Assembly: GCF_011440305.1 (NCBI RefSeq)
Contig: NZ_JAAOIW010000011.1
Span: 62,001-126,000 of the forward strand
Origin: Paenibacillus agricola
GTDB lineage: Bacteria > Bacillota > Bacilli > Paenibacillales > NBRC-103111
Length of the DNA stretch: 64,000 nucleotides
Reading direction: 5' to 3'
In this document: piece by piece, positions 9,071-17,058 of the stretch
How the letters are laid out: each line of letters begins with the position of its first letter
Numbering within the stretch: the first letter of the stretch is position 1
Translations under genes and position numbers: made by a program
The notes under the pieces: generated by a model
Told to the model about the DNA's origin: nothing
Databases searched by the model: none
The model's input: the letters and a program-made list of their open reading frames with translations, nothing else

Positions 9071-9168
9071 TTACTATACACTCCTAAAAATTATAATAGT
9101 TTGGATAAAATTAAGGATATAAGGATGCCCTGTGGCCACTGCTGTAACATGCTACCTTAATATATCTG

Positions 9169-9657
9169 CTATTGAGGAAAAGGCGTTTGGGTCGGAGAAG
9201 CAAATCCCTTACTATAAGCCCCATCTATTGCAGATCTAATTTCATTTGCTGATCTTCCATCCTTGTTCATCTGAGCTACTTTAATCGCAATATCCATACA
9301 TGTAGCGCATCTTGTTCCGTGATCATCCCAAGTGGTTGTACCGTCACTTTTTGTTACTTTAATAAAACAATTCAAATTGCTTTGATGTCCGGCTTCCTCA
9401 CCGCATCCGCAATAACAGGGAATCCACTTCATCAGATCCTTGTTTTGCGCTGCAAGCTGGTAAACGATCTTGGTCGTTTCTGGATACTTATTTAAAAATG
9501 AAGGCAATTTATCAGGAGCAGCTGTAGTCTCTTGCAGGTCACCATTTTTTGTGGAGTGCTGGCCATGGCTTATTTCTGGTTCAGCATTCTTTCCGCATGC
9601 TGACACAATGAATACAACCATAACTATCATGATTAGTTTCAATAGATTATGACTCAT
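9169..9657 (-). CDS. PCYCGC-motif lipoprotein
   Basis: A 162-residue exported lipoprotein. The signal peptide ends in the lipobox VSAC, so the Cys would be acylated and the signal removed by LspA, whose gene is in the same run. After a linker comes the domain with the hallmark PCYCGCGEEAGH, then a Cys in LNCF and the pair CATCM. Six cysteines plus histidines outside the membrane suggest metal or redox chemistry, but the family has no proven function. It sits just downstream of resA and ccdA, which supply extracytoplasmic reductant. Confidence 0.82.
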   Translation of the reverse strand: MSHNLLKLIMIVMVVFIVSACGKNAEPEISHGQHSTKNGDLQETTAAPDKLPSFLNKYPETTKIVYQLAAQNKDLMKWIPCYCGCGEEAGHQSNLNCFIKVTKSDGTTTWDDHGTRCATCMDIAIKVAQMNKDGRSANEIRSAIDGAYSKGFASPTQTPFPQ

Positions 9658-9674
9658 GTTTTAATGTAGCCTCC

Positions 9675-10202
9675 CTATTTTTGTGACGTTCTTACTATCT
9701 TTTCGATTCGAGTTTTTATATTATTCTCAGTCATCTCCCCAACAAAAATATCCTGAATAATCCCTTGTGGATCAATAAAAAACGTGGTGGGATAAGACAT
9801 TACTTTATATTTTTTTCTAACCGTATCATTATCAAGTAGAATTGGAAAACCGATATTTAGCTGTTTTACAAAGGACTCAACTGATATTTTGCTTTCATTT
9901 AGATTAATACCGACAATCTCTACACTTCTATCTTTCCATAGGTCATACTGTTTTTGTAGTGCTGGCATTTCCCGGACACATGGGGGACAAAAGGTTCCCC
10001 AAAAGTTAATGACCAAAACCTTTCCATGATAATCAGAAAGATTATGGATTTGGCCATCCAGGCCTAAAAGCTTGAATTCCTGTGCCATGGAACCTACTTT
10101 TACAGGTTGTTCTTCTTTGGAAAACGTAGTCGTGATGGCATAAATACCTACAATTAGGGCGGCCACTAGTATCAGAATTTGCAGCAATCTATTTCTATTC
10201 AT
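9675..10202 (-). CDS. resA: ResA-like thiol-disulfide oxidoreductase
   Basis: A 175-residue membrane-anchored thioredoxin-fold protein. It has an N-terminal helix (LLQILILVAALIVGIYAI), then the TlpA/ResA core with VINFWGTFCPPCVREMP, where CPPC is the active site, and the cis-proline region MSYPTTFFID. ResA-type proteins reduce cysteines outside the membrane, classically for cytochrome c. No cytochrome genes are nearby. Here it follows ccdA with 29 nt between and precedes the PCYCGC gene by 17 nt, so that lipoprotein is a plausible client. Confidence 0.88.
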   Translation of the reverse strand: MNRNRLLQILILVAALIVGIYAITTTFSKEEQPVKVGSMAQEFKLLGLDGQIHNLSDYHGKVLVINFWGTFCPPCVREMPALQKQYDLWKDRSVEIVGINLNESKISVESFVKQLNIGFPILLDNDTVRKKYKVMSYPTTFFIDPQGIIQDIFVGEMTENNIKTRIEKIVRTSQK

Positions 10203-10231
10203 AACTTGGAATATGACCCTCCTTGCTCATT

Positions 10232-10945
10232 TTAAAATCCAGTAAAGCCGCCATATAAGCGGATTAAGAAGATGGTTATTTGAGTCATTTTGTCCGTGTA
10301 TAATAATACACCTGTCAGCAGCATCATGACTCCGCCTATTTTCATAAGTTTGCCAGAGTGCTTGACTAACCATTTTGTTTTTCCAATAAAAAAGGTCATG
10401 GCAAAGAAAGGAATGCCGAATCCCATCGTATACGCAACAACATAGAAAATGGCTTGGTTGGGTTCTGTAAGGCCTAAGGCAAATACAGCAGAGAGAATGG
10501 GCCCAATGCAAGGAGTCCAGCCTGCAGCATATGCGATGCCGATTAGAGTGGACCCTAAATAGCCTTCCGGCCTTCGTCCAAACTGGATCCTCTTCTCCTT
10601 CAAGAGAAACTGGGGTTTAAAAAGGCCTAACATAAAGAGACCCATTACTGCGACAATGATGGCACCTAACTGCCGAAGCAAATCACGATAATCCGAGAAG
10701 AATTGGCCGATCAGGCTAGCTGAAAGCCCCAAAGCCAGAAAGATAATGGAAAAACCAAGAATAAAAAACAAGGTATGAAGAAGAGCGTGTTTTTTCGATA
10801 TGTGTTTTGAATCTTTGGAACCTGTGATTGAAACCCCTGTGATATAAGACACAAAGGAGGGGTACAAGGGCAGACAGCAAGGGGAAACAAAAGATAACAA
10901 ACCGGCGCCGAATGCCAACCATAGCGTAAGATCAGTGGGATACAT
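10232..10945 (-). CDS. ccdA: CcdA-type thiol-reductant transporter
   Basis: A 237-residue polytopic membrane protein of the CcdA/DsbD-core family. It has the conserved N-terminal GLLSFVSPCCLPLYPSF, with the first redox Cys in the SPC motif, and the second Cys in AAGWTPCIGP, plus six predicted membrane segments. CcdA passes electrons from cytoplasmic thioredoxin to extracytoplasmic thiol proteins such as ResA, encoded next. The ATG is preceded by GGAGG at 9 nt. Being inside the transposon, it is probably an extra copy for cargo use. Confidence 0.9.
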   Translation of the reverse strand: MYPTDLTLWLAFGAGLLSFVSPCCLPLYPSFVSYITGVSITGSKDSKHISKKHALLHTLFFILGFSIIFLALGLSASLIGQFFSDYRDLLRQLGAIIVAVMGLFMLGLFKPQFLLKEKRIQFGRRPEGYLGSTLIGIAYAAGWTPCIGPILSAVFALGLTEPNQAIFYVVAYTMGFGIPFFAMTFFIGKTKWLVKHSGKLMKIGGVMMLLTGVLLYTDKMTQITIFLIRLYGGFTGF

Positions 10946-11024
10946 ATGTCCGTTCCTCCATCTTTGATAGGTATTGTCTTTTTAAAGAGCTAATTCTCTA
11001 GCTAGAAAAGCGGATATATATTAC

Positions 11025-11858
11025 TTATTTTATGTAAGACAGGGCTTGCCTTCCCTGCAAGTCCCATGTTTTGATGAACTGCTCCTTCAGGACTTTTTCC
11101 TGTTTAACACCTGTAAGAGGATCATTGACATAAACATATGACTCATCATATCCAACCAGGAGTACGGCATGGACCGAAAATGTTCCTTTAATAGGTCCTA
11201 ACGGTGAGTCCCATACATACCACCTGGGCGTCTCCTTGAACCCAATCGTCGTCCATACAACTACGGGAATTCCCGCGGCAACCTGGCGTTCAAGGAGGTC
11301 AAAAGAACTGCGTGTTAAATCTACACTGGTAGGGATGTACGTTGCCATGAGTTGAAATAAGGCGGTGTGATAGATGCTGAATCCTTGGGATTTGGCTGTG
11401 ATATCACCAACAAAACCAAGATTGGGATTACCCCAGTAGACGATGTTCCCTTTATCATCCCATTGAATGGGGGTGGGATCCACCAGCATCTCCGGCAGCA
11501 GTTCCATCTTGGTTTTCTTCACTCCATAGAACTGGAGAAGCATCGTCAAGCTGGTTAACTCACAGCCGGAAGGAAGTTCAGGCTTTTGCTGAATAATTGG
11601 GGCGTCAATGATAAAGGATTTAGGCTTATTATCCACAGAATATTGCGGATTCGCTAGTTGATTGGGACTTTGCAATGAATTAGACGGATACCCAGGTACG
11701 TGGATAGGCGGTACATTTTCAGGCTGGTTTTCAGAGGAAGGTTCCGTTGCTAGCTTACCAAATATCATTAAAGTCAGAAAGCTGCTGCCCAACACGGAAA
11801 CGGACACCGTCGTGAGAGCGACCATAAATGTCCCCAGTTTTTTAGAATTTATAATCAT
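11025..11858 (-). CDS. Membrane-anchored C39-like cysteine peptidase family protein
   Basis: A 277-residue protein with an N-terminal membrane anchor (MVALTTVSVSVLGSSFLTLMI), a Pro/Asn/Ser-rich linker and a C39-like (Peptidase_C39_2) domain. The family signature is visible: LPSGCELTSLTMLLQ with the catalytic Cys, and FSVHAVLLVGYDE with the His, followed by an Asp in VNDPLTG. Such exported papain-fold proteins are common in Firmicutes but substrates are unknown. The ATG at 11858 has GGGAGGG upstream. It lies between lspA and ccdA in the cargo. Confidence 0.82.
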   Translation of the reverse strand: MIINSKKLGTFMVALTTVSVSVLGSSFLTLMIFGKLATEPSSENQPENVPPIHVPGYPSNSLQSPNQLANPQYSVDNKPKSFIIDAPIIQQKPELPSGCELTSLTMLLQFYGVKKTKMELLPEMLVDPTPIQWDDKGNIVYWGNPNLGFVGDITAKSQGFSIYHTALFQLMATYIPTSVDLTRSSFDLLERQVAAGIPVVVWTTIGFKETPRWYVWDSPLGPIKGTFSVHAVLLVGYDESYVYVNDPLTGVKQEKVLKEQFIKTWDLQGRQALSYIK

Positions 11859-11921
11859 GAGTTGTCCCTCCCGAGAAGCCGACAAAGATCCCATCGTTAA
11901 TTTTATCGATGGGAACTGCCT

Positions 11922-12389
11922 TTACAAAATAGAGGTGTTTTTTTCTTGCCTCCATTTGCGAATATTGTCTAGAATTATCATGGTAAAGCCCGTCACAATT
12001 AGTGCATCTGCCATATTGAAAATGGGGTAGTTGATGAATTTAAACTCAAACATGTCGACGACCTCTCCTTTTATGGCACGATCCACAAAATTGCCCAAGG
12101 CTCCACCCATAACCATTGCAAGGGCAACGGAAAGAAAAGGTTGGCTTTTATATACCTTTCGAAGGTAGAGAATAATGCCGATAAGAATGGCGATCGTGAC
12201 CACAATAAAAAAGAGCCTCTGATTCTGTAGGATTCCAAAAGCAGCTCCACGGTTGCGGTGCGAAGTCAAATGAAAGATCCCCTTGATCAGTGGAATGCTT
12301 TGTCCCAGCTCCATGTATCTTACAACGGACCCTTTTATGAATTGGTCAAGGAGAAATACTGCGGCGGCTATCACATAATATCTCGTCAA
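11922..12389 (-). CDS. lspA: Lipoprotein signal peptidase (signal peptidase II)
   Basis: A 155-residue four-helix membrane aspartyl protease. Conserved motifs are present: LLDQFIKG near the N-terminus, HLTSHRNRGAAFGIL, MGGALGNFVDRAIKGEVVDM with the first catalytic Asp, and FNMADALIVTG with the second. It removes signal peptides from lipoproteins. The host should have its own copy, so this one is cargo, and the nearby PCYCGC lipoprotein is a candidate substrate. The start is TTG at 12389 behind AGGGGAG. LspA is known to travel with cadmium-resistance genes in other Firmicutes. Confidence 0.92.
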   Translation of the reverse strand: MTRYYVIAAAVFLLDQFIKGSVVRYMELGQSIPLIKGIFHLTSHRNRGAAFGILQNQRLFFIVVTIAILIGIILYLRKVYKSQPFLSVALAMVMGGALGNFVDRAIKGEVVDMFEFKFINYPIFNMADALIVTGFTMIILDNIRKWRQEKNTSIL

Positions 12390-12410
12390 GATTTCAGCAC
12401 TCCCCTAAAG

Positions 12411-12452
12411 TTTTAAATAAAGCCGAATCCCAGTTTTCCCTAGAATTCGGCT
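12411..12452 (-). terminator. Terminator downstream of cadA
   Basis: On the minus strand AGCCGAAT and ATTCGGCT form the stem, followed by TTATTTAAAA. It separates cadCA from the lspA-led genes, which may therefore have their own promoter. Confidence 0.65.
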
Positions 12453-12600
12453 CCGTCAGTTCCAATCATCCCTCAAGGACTAGCCCAGCATAATGAGGGA
12501 TCAGACCGGCATAGCTGTCACCAGTGGCAAATGTAAGGGCAAAAGTGTTAAAAGCCAGTTGCGATGAGCCGTAACTACTTTTGTGGTTTAACTCGGCCGC

Positions 12601-14718
12601 TTACTCTTTAATCTTTAGCAGCCGTAAGCTGTTCAGGGTTACGATAAGCGTTGCACCCATATCTGCAAAGATGGCCATCCATAAAGTAAGCCATCCAGGG
12701 ACAATGAGCAGCAAGGCAACTGCTTTTATGATCAACGAGAACGTGATATTCTGCTTGATGATACCTAGCGTGCTACGGCTTAATTTTATGGTATACGGTA
12801 GCTTTGTTAAGTCATCCGCCATGAGCGCAATATCTGCTGTTTCCAAGGCAGTATCTGTACCAGCACCTCCCATGGCAATACCGACATCTGCGCTCGCCAA
12901 CGCTGGCGCATCATTGACCCCATCCCCAATCATGCCAACCTTTCCGAGCTCTTTTAGGCTTTTAATCGATTCCAGTTTATGCTGGGGCAATAGCTCAGCT
13001 TTTACTTCGCCAATCCCGACCTGCCTGCCAATAGCCTCAGCTGTCGCTTGGTTATCCCCGGTAAGCATAACCGTTTTAGTGATCCCCAAAGCATGGAGTT
13101 TACGAATGACCTCCCGGCTGCTGGGCCTGATCTCATCTGCGACAGCAATAAGCCCGTAAACCTCAAGTTCCGTACCCAGAACCATAACCGTCTTGCCTTG
13201 TTTCTGTAGCTGTTGGATTTGCTCCGAAACGATGCTCTCCAGCGGTTTAATATCGTCAAAAAGCCGAGGGCTTCCAATATAGTAAAGGACGCCATCTACA
13301 AAGGCTTTTGCTCCTTTGCCGGTGATCGAAGTAAAGTCAGTGGCTTCTTTAGTAGCCGTGTTAATTTCGGCTGCCTTCCGGACGATCGCAGATGCAAGTG
13401 GATGTTGAGATCCCTTTTCAATCGCTGCAGCAATGGATAATAGTTCATCCTCTTCAGGCCCTTGTAACCGCACGATGTTTGTTACGACCGGTACACCTTT
13501 CGTTAACGTACCTGTCTTGTCAAAGGCGATCACAGTGAGTGCACCGGCTTCTTCTAAATGAATGCCTCCCTTAATCAGCACACCATTTTTTGCAGCATTT
13601 CCGATAGCCGTCACAATCGATACCGGCGTGGAAATAACGAGGGCGCAAGGGCAGCCGACGACAAGGAGCGCTAGCCCCCTATAAATCCATTCTCCCCAAG
13701 CTCCCCCCATAAACAGCGGAGGAATTAACGCAATACCTAAAGCAAGAAGCATGATCGCTGGTGTATAGTATTGAGCGAAACGATCGACGAAAGCTTGCGA
13801 AGGAGCCTTTTCGGCCTGGGCTTCCTCGACGAGATGAATGATCTTGGCAATCGTAGTATCTTCCACACGTTTGGTCACCTCTACTTCCAGCAAGCCTTCT
13901 TCATTGAGCGTTCCAGCAAACACATCCCCGCCCGGTTCTTTTTCTACTGGGACAGACTCCCCCGTGATGGCCGCCTGGTTCACAGCTGACCTTCCCTTCA
14001 AGACCGTTCCATCCATCGCAATCTTTTGCCCGGGTTTTACGACCATGATATCCCCGATTTGGATATCGTCTACAGAAACCTGCAGCTCCTTGTCGCCGCG
14101 GCGAATGGTTGCCTCTTTGGGAGCCACATTCATCAGTGAACGAATGGACTGCCTAGCTTTCTCCATGGAGTAACTTTCAAGTGCCTCGCTAATTGCAAAT
14201 AGAAGGACAACGGTTGCGCCTTCTAACCATTCACCAATGGCTGCTGCTCCGATGATGGCAATGGTCATCAACGTATTCATATTGAAATTGAAGCGAGTCA
14301 GGCTTTTCAGTCCCTTGATAAAAAGTTCATATCCACCAATGAGGATGGATACGGCAAACAGGACGGTCGAAATCGGACTATCTTCACCTAAAAGCCATCC
14401 AATAGAAAGGAATGCGGCGGAAACCAGGCTTGTGATGGTAGATCTTTTTTTCCAAAAAGACTTTTTTTCAATCGGCCGGGTCTCTTTTTCAGGATATACT
14501 TTCAATCCTTCAAATGCTCCGGCCTTCTCTAATTCGGGAATGCTCGCTTTCCCATATACCGTAACCTTTGATGCTCCAAAATTAACTTGGGCATTTTGAA
14601 CTTCTGGCAAAGATTTAACGTTTTGTTCGAACTGTGCAGCACAATTGGTGCACGTAAACCCTTGAACCCGGTACACAGCCTTGCTCTGAACCTCTTCCTG
14701 ATCTGATCTACCTTGCAT
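12601..14718 (-). CDS. cadA: Cd2+/Zn2+/Pb2+-exporting P1B-type ATPase
   Basis: A 705-residue heavy-metal ATPase that exports Cd, Zn or Pb from the cytoplasm. There is one N-terminal heavy-metal-associated domain ([10 protein letters not shown]). The membrane CPC motif is in [13 protein letters not shown]. The phosphorylation site is [11 protein letters not shown] and the hinge is [13 protein letters not shown]. The start chosen, ATG 14718, has GAGGAGGGAG upstream and overlaps the end of cadC by 11 nt. An alternative start 33 nt earlier lies inside cadC. It is expressed with cadC and ends before a terminator. Confidence 0.95.
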   Translation of the reverse strand: MQGRSDQEEVQSKAVYRVQGFTCTNCAAQFEQNVKSLPEVQNAQVNFGASKVTVYGKASIPELEKAGAFEGLKVYPEKETRPIEKKSFWKKRSTITSLVSAAFLSIGWLLGEDSPISTVLFAVSILIGGYELFIKGLKSLTRFNFNMNTLMTIAIIGAAAIGEWLEGATVVLLFAISEALESYSMEKARQSIRSLMNVAPKEATIRRGDKELQVSVDDIQIGDIMVVKPGQKIAMDGTVLKGRSAVNQAAITGESVPVEKEPGGDVFAGTLNEEGLLEVEVTKRVEDTTIAKIIHLVEEAQAEKAPSQAFVDRFAQYYTPAIMLLALGIALIPPLFMGGAWGEWIYRGLALLVVGCPCALVISTPVSIVTAIGNAAKNGVLIKGGIHLEEAGALTVIAFDKTGTLTKGVPVVTNIVRLQGPEEDELLSIAAAIEKGSQHPLASAIVRKAAEINTATKEATDFTSITGKGAKAFVDGVLYYIGSPRLFDDIKPLESIVSEQIQQLQKQGKTVMVLGTELEVYGLIAVADEIRPSSREVIRKLHALGITKTVMLTGDNQATAEAIGRQVGIGEVKAELLPQHKLESIKSLKELGKVGMIGDGVNDAPALASADVGIAMGGAGTDTALETADIALMADDLTKLPYTIKLSRSTLGIIKQNITFSLIIKAVALLLIVPGWLTLWMAIFADMGATLIVTLNSLRLLKIKE

Positions 14719-15085
14719 ATACGGCTCCCTCCTCATTTTCTGAATGAGCAAACGCCAACATGATAAGCTTCCTCATACGGTCATTGTCCATCGAGTAAAA
14801 AACCAGCTTACCTTCTTTGCGGAATGTAACCATCTCCATGCTGCGAAGCAGACGAAGATGGTGGGAGGCTGATGCCAGCGAGCAGCCAATGATGTTGGCC
14901 ACGTCACAGACGCACAACTCATCCTCATTGCATAAAGAATAGGCAATCTTCATCCTCGTCTCATCGGCCAATGCTTTAAATATATGGATGGCCGGATTAA
15001 CATCCAGATGCTCAAGTAAGTCCTGTTGTCGTTTTACCTTGTCCTCATCGAAACAATAGATCTCGCATTGTTCATCATGAGCCAT
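14708..15085 (-). CDS. cadC: Metal-responsive ArsR/SmtB repressor CadC
   Basis: A 125-residue winged-helix repressor. The Cd/Pb site ligands are visible: N-terminal CEIYCF and the alpha-3 box ELCVCDV. The recognition helix region is [15 protein letters not shown]. In known CadC proteins metal binding releases the operator and turns on cadA. The ATG at 15085 has GAGGTG upstream. Two matching palindromes lie immediately upstream. Confidence 0.93.
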   Translation of the reverse strand: MAHDEQCEIYCFDEDKVKRQQDLLEHLDVNPAIHIFKALADETRMKIAYSLCNEDELCVCDVANIIGCSLASASHHLRLLRSMEMVTFRKEGKLVFYSMDNDRMRKLIMLAFAHSENEEGAVYAR

Positions 15086-15097
15086 TGCCTTCACCTC

Positions 15098-15117
15098 AAT
15101 CAAATGTATGTTTGATT
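15098..15117. promoter_or_regulatory. Probable CadC operator, proximal copy
   Basis: The perfect 7-6-7 palindrome AATCAAA-TGTATG-TTTGATT, 13 nt upstream of the cadC start codon. It resembles the TCAAATA..TATTTGA core of studied cad operators. Confidence 0.75.
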
Positions 15118-15143
15118 ATTATCATATACCAAAGCCGCGTAAT

Positions 15144-15163
15144 AATCAAACACATATTTGATT
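15144..15163. promoter_or_regulatory. Probable CadC operator, distal copy
   Basis: AATCAAA-CACATA-TTTGATT, with half-sites identical to the proximal copy and centres 46 bp apart. The cad promoter is probably within or between the two sites. Confidence 0.72.
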
Positions 15164-15493
15164 ATTATTTCATATTTTCGATAAAAATATACAAGTTCCG
15201 ATTAACAAAATGGAAACGGAACATCCATATAATTTCATATTCAAAAGCTAGATTTCCTTGTGGTAAGTAGGCTAATATGAGATTATAAGTTCCGATACTT
15301 ACAATTCTAGGACTAGGGAAAAGCTTTTTACATTGAAAAAGTGGAAGACCTTGATAAATAAGGTCTTCCACTTTTTGAGTTTCCTGCGTTGTACGCAGCA
15401 ATTCGAACCTTACGCGCTATCTTCGCGGGATCACCTGGTCAAACCAAGTTACATTGGTTTGTATCAATCAGAAACTATCATGCGTCATCGTCT
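15164..15493. other. Non-coding right end of the transposon
   Basis: No convincing gene. It holds AT-rich sequence upstream of cadC, a strong hairpin at 15336-15376 and then about 115 bp leading to the right terminal repeat. A resolvase or res site was not recognised. Confidence 0.5.
15336..15376. terminator. Strong bidirectional terminator
   Basis: The arms AAAAAGTGGAAGACCTT and AAGGTCTTCCACTTTTT are a perfect 17-bp inverted repeat with a 7-nt loop, T-rich on both strands. It insulates the transposon end from flanking transcription. Confidence 0.85.
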
Positions 15494-15531
15494 CTTATTC
15501 CAGTTTTCTGTTCCATTACTACACAGACCCC
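15494..15531. repeat. Right 38-bp terminal inverted repeat of the Tn3-type element
   Basis: Ends CATTACTACACAGACCCC. Exact reverse complement of 6001-6038. Confidence 0.92.
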
Positions 15532-15543
15532 ACTTTCGTCCGT

Positions 15544-15789
15544 TCAATTAAAATAAGGTTTACGACCAGTCATTTTCTCATAGTAATGCCCAATGATCTG
15601 CTCCATGCCTGGAGCTACTGAGGCGAAGCTCTTCGCTTCCATAATTCTCTTAATCGTTCCCAACTCAATATCATGATGAAGATATTCTTTCCGTTCAGCA
15701 TGTTTATTAGCCGTCCGGATCATTCGTTGCAGGCGTGCCAAATCACGCATTTCTTCCAGATTCTCATTAAGGCTTATCTTTGCCTTCAT
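15544..15789 (-). CDS. Small charged protein of unknown function
   Basis: 81 residues, not recognised. It is rich in Glu, Arg and Met with predicted helices (NENLEEMRDLARLQRM, TIKRIMEAKSFASV). It overlaps the end of the upstream coiled-coil gene by 23 nt, and the start ATG 15789 has GAAGGAG 7 nt upstream, so the two form a translationally coupled pair. The Tn3 right repeat ends only 12 bp past its stop, so the transposon landed just behind it. Confidence 0.65.
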   Translation of the reverse strand: MKAKISLNENLEEMRDLARLQRMIRTANKHAERKEYLHHDIELGTIKRIMEAKSFASVAPGMEQIIGHYYEKMTGRKPYFN

Positions 15790-16717
15790 CCTGTTTCTCC
15801 TTCGTTCTTGCCGGTTGTTTGGAACTTTGTAGAACCTGGGCATCTGCTAGCTGTTGCCGCAGTTTGTCCATATCTGAATAAAGCGTCCGGATCTCGTTCG
15901 AATGTCTTTTTTCAAGATTACGGATCTCTCGAGATAGTTCCAACCTTTCGTTAGTAAACTCTTCCGTGAGTCTTCTCTCAATGGTAAGCAATGCTGTTTC
16001 CTGAGCGAGTATCGCTCGTTCAGCGGCTCTTTGTAGTTCGTCGGCATGTTTATCTGTCAACATCTTAATCTGATCTTCATGTACCAATCTTATCGACTCT
16101 ATAACTTCACGTGATGCTTGCAACTCTTCTGCTTGCTTTTCCGATAACTTAGTAATTTCAAATATTTTGGATTCAAGCTCTTGTTTTTGCAGAACCGCTT
16201 CCTGGCCATCTGTAACCATCTTCGACAATCGTTCAATTCTTTCTTTGTTTTCAACAAGAATTTCTTCATTTTTATTATTTATTTGCGTGAGGTTCCCGGA
16301 CTCCTTTTGAAGATCTACCAAATCTTTCTCAAGCCCTTTTTGTTCCTCCTTCATTAACTGCTCAATCTTTTTATGCTCGGTTAACTCATCCTGCTGGACG
16401 GAGAGCTGCAGAGCAAGCTCGTTTAGCTTCTCTTCATAACCTTCAGAGAGTTGAATTCGATCTCCCTGTTCAGTAGTCAGCATTGACGTGAAATGATCGA
16501 CGAGGCTTTTCACATGGTATTCAATTGAAGATATTTGTTTTTGGTAACCAGCTCCAAGACCATTTTTCATTTGTTGTAACTCATACGTGGACATTACGTG
16601 GTCTAAAAAATCGCCTTCGAATAGAATCCCAGATTCACGGAATAATTTCTCCGCCTTCTCACGCCCCTCTATCGTTGGCTTATAAAGCTTTTGAGTCCTT
16701 TCTATCTTCTCAGACAT
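15767..16717 (-). CDS. Long coiled-coil protein, plasmid-like
   Basis: 316 residues. Residues 1-75 form a small globular region (GREKAEKLFRESGILFEGDF). From about residue 85 to 300 it is almost unbroken heptad-rich, highly charged coiled coil (EEKLNELALQLSVQQDEL, QEAVLQKQELESKIF, REIRNLEKRHSNEIR). The architecture, a short domain plus a long coiled coil, recalls KfrA-like and other plasmid-encoded DNA-associated proteins, but no motif proves this. GATATC repeats lie about 210-265 nt upstream. It is coupled to the following 81-residue gene. Confidence 0.7.
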   Translation of the reverse strand: MSEKIERTQKLYKPTIEGREKAEKLFRESGILFEGDFLDHVMSTYELQQMKNGLGAGYQKQISSIEYHVKSLVDHFTSMLTTEQGDRIQLSEGYEEKLNELALQLSVQQDELTEHKKIEQLMKEEQKGLEKDLVDLQKESGNLTQINNKNEEILVENKERIERLSKMVTDGQEAVLQKQELESKIFEITKLSEKQAEELQASREVIESIRLVHEDQIKMLTDKHADELQRAAERAILAQETALLTIERRLTEEFTNERLELSREIRNLEKRHSNEIRTLYSDMDKLRQQLADAQVLQSSKQPARTKEKQDEGKDKP

Positions 16718-16929
16718 CCCACAACCTCCTGCTCAATATATTTCAATTATCGCGCTCTAGTTCAGTATTCACGATAATCCTCTTCATCAAATCCTAATGA
16801 TGCGTTAAAAATATCTGTATTTTTCCGGAGCCTGTTTAGTCTGAATCTTATAATGAGATCTATCATTGCTTATATACTATAAATAACTCTAATACTAATA
16901 TATACCTTATTAATATAGATGTAAATGTA

Positions 16930-16982
16930 GATATCTAAGATATCTTTGATATCTGTTTGTAACAGTACTTTAATCAGATATC
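16930..16982. repeat. Four GATATC sites, three at exact 9-bp spacing
   Basis: GATATC occurs at 16930, 16939, 16948 and 16977. The first three are in register as 9-mers GATATCTAA, GATATCTTT and GATATCTGT. It lies in the AT-rich upstream region of the coiled-coil gene and could be an operator or iteron-like protein-binding array. Confidence 0.5.
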
Positions 16983-16983
16983 C

Positions 16984-17026
16984 AAATCAAAATGGACCAG
17001 AATTATACCCTGGTCCATTTTGATTT
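16984..17026. terminator. Bidirectional terminator after the tandem-HTH gene
   Basis: AAATCAAAATGGACCAG and CTGGTCCATTTTGATTT are a perfect 17-bp inverted repeat with a 9-nt loop, 32 nt past the stop of the 321-residue regulator gene. Confidence 0.85.
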
Positions 17027-17058
17027 ACTGTTTATACATTTATGTATTTGGATTTCCC

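Larger units (their letters stand above)
6001..15531. mobile_element. Tn3-family transposon with cadmium-resistance and exported-protein cargo
   Basis: Two identical 38-bp inverted repeats starting GGGGTCTGTGTAG lie at 6001-6038 and 15494-15531 and enclose 9.5 kb. A Tn3-type transposase fragment ends 29 nt inside the left repeat, the usual place. No resolvase is seen. The cargo is cadCA, lspA, a C39-like gene, ccdA, resA, a PCYCGC lipoprotein gene and broken uppP, CDF and cupredoxin fragments. The outer flanks (ATATT and ACTTT) do not form the expected 5-bp duplication, so one end may derive from recombination. The transposase is disabled, but the ends could still be used in trans. Confidence 0.85.
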
